Origin: Gimesia chilikensis
GTDB taxonomy: Bacteria > Planctomycetota > Planctomycetia > Planctomycetales > Planctomycetaceae
Direction: 5' to 3'
Length of the DNA stretch: 64,000 nucleotides
Assembly: GCF_007744075.1 (NCBI RefSeq)
Contig: NZ_CP036266.1
Location: 7,406,564-7,470,563, forward strand
Shown here: one piece after another, positions 61,512 through 64,000 of the stretch
Position numbering within the stretch: position 1 is the first letter of the stretch
How the letters are laid out: each line of letters begins with the position of its first letter
The notes under the pieces: model-generated
Databases searched by the model: none
What the model was told of the DNA's origin: nothing
The model's input: the letters and a program-made list of their open reading frames with translations, nothing else
Program-made: the position numbers and the translations under genes

Positions 61512-62543
61512 GTGAATTGGTTGTTCTGGTGCCTGCTGATACTGATCGGCATCGAGTTAATCATCCAATATTGTATCATCCGGGCTGCTTACCCCGTTCT
61601 CTATGCGCCCCTGCCAGATCGTTTTCAGCTGGCTGGAACGCTTAATACTCTGCCGGACAAAGAATCCGGGATTCAAATTGAGTCAGTCTCTTTTCCTTCC
61701 GTCGACGGACTGACGCTGCGAGGCCTGCTGGCACTTCCGGCGCAATCCCCACCACGGGGAGTCATTCTGTTCTGCCACCCATTTCGACTGTCGGGACAGA
61801 TCGGACTCTACCAGTGTCGCGGTTTACTGGATGCGGGTTTCGCCGTGTTTACGTTTGACTTTCGCAATCATGGCAAAAGCGACCAGGACCCGAATTACAA
61901 ATCAGTGCACTGGCTGTCGGAACACGAACTCAACGACACCCGCGCAGCCATCAGATATCTCCGCCAGCATGCGGAACTGAAAGAGCTTCCTCTCGGCTTG
62001 CTGGGGATGTGTCGCGGCGCAGCAGCAGCCCTCTCAGTTGCGACCAGAAAACCCGAAATCCAGTACATCGCCTGCGAAGGCGCGTTTATCAACGAATCCC
62101 TGTTCCTCGATCATGCGATTCGCTGGGGCGAACGTTTTCTACCACGCCTGTTCATTCAGCTGGTCCCAACGTGGGAGGTGACCCGGGCATTTCGCATTAT
62201 GGTCTGGTTCACTCAACGGCGTCAGGGATGTCGCTTCGTTAATCTCAAGCCCCTGCTCCGCAACCTGGAAAACAGAAAACTGCTGTTCTTCGTCGGAGAG
62301 AAAGATCAGAGTGTCGTGCCCTGCATGTCAGATCAGATCATCGGCCGCATCCATCACTCTGAGACCACGCTATGCTCACTCCCAGGGGCGGTGCATAATG
62401 CCGGTCGTTTCGCTCAACAGGAACTTTACGATCAACGGCTCGTTGAGTTCTTCACACAGATGGTCGAGACGCAAGAGAAAGCTGCCTCTGACGCTGCTGA
62501 TCCTAGTGTGAAATCTGAATCTGCACTCGTCTCACACCAGTGA
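61512..62543 (+). CDS. Alpha/beta hydrolase with N-terminal membrane helix
   Basis: A 343-residue protein if it starts at GTG 61512, which has AGGGAG six bases upstream and begins directly with a membrane helix (L-F-W-C-L-L-I-L-I-G-I-E-L-I-I). An in-frame GTG at 61422 would add 30 residues. The fold has a cap-free order: F-C-H-P-F-R-L-S-G oxyanion region, then G-M-C-R-G-A-A, where the usual nucleophile Ser of G-x-S-x-G is replaced by Cys. Asp (G-E-K-D-Q-S) and His (A-V-H-N-A-G) complete the triad. Cys as nucleophile is unusual and may mean a changed or lost esterase activity. Confidence 0.8.
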   Translation: MNWLFWCLLILIGIELIIQYCIIRAAYPVLYAPLPDRFQLAGTLNTLPDKESGIQIESVSFPSVDGLTLRGLLALPAQSPPRGVILFCHPFRLSGQIGLYQCRGLLDAGFAVFTFDFRNHGKSDQDPNYKSVHWLSEHELNDTRAAIRYLRQHAELKELPLGLLGMCRGAAAALSVATRKPEIQYIACEGAFINESLFLDHAIRWGERFLPRLFIQLVPTWEVTRAFRIMVWFTQRRQGCRFVNLKPLLRNLENRKLLFFVGEKDQSVVPCMSDQIIGRIHHSETTLCSLPGAVHNAGRFAQQELYDQRLVEFFTQMVETQEKAASDAADPSVKSESALVSHQ

Positions 62544-62868
62544 ATCGGGGCAATTCTGCAACCAAAACAGCGGCAGATCACCTGTGGTGCAAGCCTCATT
62601 CTTTATGCATCTCTGCCTATTTGACAGAGATTAAGTGTGTTCTCCCCGGAAAATTAACAGTTGAAAACTCTGTCATGGAAATGCATTAATCATATAACCA
62701 CCGATTCTGTAATAACTTAACAACACAAGCCTGAATACAACCGACATTGGTATCTGATTTGCTAATATTTTCACTGTCGAATCACTATTTTCCCCATCCC
62801 GATTTTGAGATAGGGTTAGCATAAATCTCCCCTGACAATGGGGCTCTGTTTTTCCGGTGAGCTGTGTT
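62544..62868. other. Intergenic region before the response regulator gene
   Basis: 325 bases, AT-rich in the right half. A TTGACA box is at 62621-62626 but no -10 box lies at the right distance. I see no hairpin with a T-run and no RNA gene. Confidence 0.45.
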
Positions 62869-63288
62869 ATGGTCAAAGCCAGATCGCAAACTCCTTATCA
62901 ATTACTGATTGCTGATGACGACTCCGGTTTCCGTGAAGTCCTCAGAGAGGTATTGGCCCCTTACTTCCAGCTGTTTGAGGCGGAATCGGGGGAACAGGCG
63001 ATTGAGCTCGTGGAACAGACACACGTCGACATCGTTCTGCTCGACATGCATATGGACATTCTGACAGGTCTGGAAGCCGTCCGGATTTTAAAACAGATCA
63101 ATGCCTTGCTCCCCTGCATTCTGATTACCGCCGATGCGACAGATGAATTGCGTCAGGATGCCAGTGCCGCGAATGCTTACGAAGTGCTGTCTAAACCTGT
63201 CAAGCGACAGGAGTTAGTCACGACCGTTTCTCATGCTCTGGTCGACACCTATCAGGATCCCAACGTCCCTTTCTGGCTGGGTAACTGA
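62869..63288 (+). CDS. Single-domain response regulator (receiver domain)
   Basis: A 139-residue receiver domain without an output domain. The acidic pocket is D16-D17-D18, the phosphate acceptor is Asp59 (L-L-D-M-H-M), Thr87 follows in I-T-A-D-A, and Lys109 is in L-S-K-P-V. ATG at 62869 is chosen; a GTG four codons upstream is in frame. It should be phosphorylated by a histidine kinase, none of which is in the window, and signal by protein contact, as CheY does. Short tail (P-F-W-L-G-N). Confidence 0.88.
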   Translation: MVKARSQTPYQLLIADDDSGFREVLREVLAPYFQLFEAESGEQAIELVEQTHVDIVLLDMHMDILTGLEAVRILKQINALLPCILITADATDELRQDASAANAYEVLSKPVKRQELVTTVSHALVDTYQDPNVPFWLGN

Positions 63289-63429
63289 GCCAACAGCTTT
63301 TTGAACATCCTGGTGATCCTGGCAATCTGCACAACGGATTTTTGCAGACTCGACTTTTCTTAAACCGCACAGTGAAGTACACTTCGGCCCGAAATTAATT
63401 TCTGGAATGCTGACCTGTCTACGGCGCTC

Positions 63430-63450
63430 CTCCGGGCCACGGAGTTTTTT
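63430..63450 (+). terminator. Short intrinsic terminator after the response regulator
   Basis: A 5-bp GC stem (CTCCG at 63430-63434, CGGAG at 63440-63444) with a 5-base loop ends in six T. It is short but well placed between the receiver gene and the next gene at 63487. Confidence 0.55.
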
Positions 63451-63486
63451 GAGCCAGACAGGTTATGCGGCGGAAAGGAGTCTGCC

Positions 63487-64000
63487 ATGTCATATGTACC
63501 AACCCGCTTTATTCATGCTGCGAACTTGCGTCTTGATCATCAGCCGCAGGGAGTCGCTACCATTTCGGAAGCAGCGCAGCATCTGCTCGAAGACTGCACG
63601 CTGAACTCTTTTGCCAATCTGGTTCAGTGTTGCCTCGATCAGAGTGTGGACTTCCTGCTGCTGACGGGAAATACGTTCGTCGAATCAGATCACAGTATCC
63701 GCGCCCGTATCGCACTCATCGACGGCTTTCAGAAACTGGCCACACACAATATTCCGGTACTGGTCATTCCCGGTGAATCAGATCCGCTCAGTGCCTGGGA
63801 CCTGCAATATCACTGGCCCGAGAATGTCACCTTCTTCTCCCCCGGCGATCACGATCGGTTCGACATTCTCCGCGAAACGGAAACGGTGGCAACTCTGCAG
63901 CTCTTCGGATCTGCGCCCGCGAAGACCTACCAGACACTGAAACTGAAACAGCGGAATCAACTGTTCAACAAACAGAATCAGCGTCCCCTTTCAATCGGCT
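63487..64000 (+). CDS. Metallophosphoesterase-fold protein (YhaO-like) with altered metal ligands, 5' part
   Basis: The frame is open from ATG 63487 (GGAAAGGAG upstream) to the window end, giving 171 residues. The order F-I-H-A-A-N-L-R-L-D, D-F-L-L-L-T-G-N-T-F and V-I-P-G-E-S-D-P matches YhaO/SbcD-type nucleases, but the metal ligands are replaced: D-x-H is N-x-R, G-D is G-N, and G-N-H-D is G-E-S-D. W-P-E-N-V-T-F-F is a further YhaO-type match. It may be a non-catalytic relative. Function and length beyond 64000 are unknown. Confidence 0.82.
   Translation, partial: MSYVPTRFIHAANLRLDHQPQGVATISEAAQHLLEDCTLNSFANLVQCCLDQSVDFLLLTGNTFVESDHSIRARIALIDGFQKLATHNIPVLVIPGESDPLSAWDLQYHWPENVTFFSPGDHDRFDILRETETVATLQLFGSAPAKTYQTLKLKQRNQLFNKQNQRPLSIG

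Noticed and set aside
1..64000. CRISPR arrays, tRNA or rRNA genes, insertion sequences, prophage
   Set aside because: I looked for regular short direct repeats, cloverleaf sequences, transposase or integrase motifs and found none; a tRNAscan or ISfinder run would settle this.

Overview
The window looks like chromosomal DNA of a planctomycete, most probably a Planctomycetaceae member close to Gimesia. This is an inference from gene content, with no database search behind it: DUF1501 and DUF1549/DUF1553 proteins, several Tat-signal secreted hydrolases, two formylglycine sulfatases, a DUF1207 outer-membrane protein, a GDSL/DUF3604 pair, a creatininase-like protein, a planctomycete-type sigma factor and very large secreted proteins of unknown function. 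Base composition is moderate and even. I see no transposase, integrase, phage gene, CRISPR array, tRNA or rRNA.

Layout. 1-5.8 kb: end of a PQQ-propeller protein, then exported hydrolases (DUF3604, GDSL, sulfatase, metallophosphoesterase). 5.9-8.4 kb: a compact sulfur/persulfide module (ArsR regulator, rhodanese-DUF2892 membrane protein, CstB-like metallo-beta-lactamase/rhodanese protein) with two matching palindromic operators. 8.4-18.8 kb: mixed housekeeping and envelope genes (TPR, M28 peptidase, YceH, sulfatase, thioredoxin-like lipoprotein, coiled-coil membrane protein, GNAT, creatininase, prenyltransferase-fold protein). 19.1-24.4 kb: a tightly overlapped membrane operon (RDD, SpoIIM, membrane protein, DUF4129, DUF4350) ending in a Rieske ferredoxin. 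25.1-36.9 kb: two adjacent giant envelope proteins (2688 and 1186 aa) built from three copies of one large module. 37.2-48.2 kb: ceramidase-like protein, HTTM pair, CobA-HemD fusion, DUF1207 protein, ABC-2 permease, TrkA, PilZ. 48.2-56.8 kb: two SDRs around a DUF1549/DUF1501/sigma factor/anti-sigma-DUF1549 block, then a second PilZ protein. 57.3-61.3 kb: a fatty-acid type cluster FabZ-FabG-ACP-FabZ-FabF with an unusually long ACP. 61.5-64 kb: alpha/beta hydrolase, single-domain response regulator, and the start of a metallophosphoesterase-fold protein that has lost its metal ligands.

How genes work together. The ArsR protein probably represses itself and the two downstream sulfur genes through the two operators. 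The TTG-started sigma gene overlaps an ORF whose first ~90 residues look like a planctomycete anti-sigma domain, joined through one membrane helix to a DUF1549/DUF1553 region, so a periplasmic signal could be passed to the sigma factor. The FabZ/FabG/ACP/FabZ/FabF cluster would carry out reduction, dehydration and condensation on a dedicated carrier protein. The most novel items are the three-module giant proteins, the anti-sigma/DUF1549 fusion and the ArsR operator pair.
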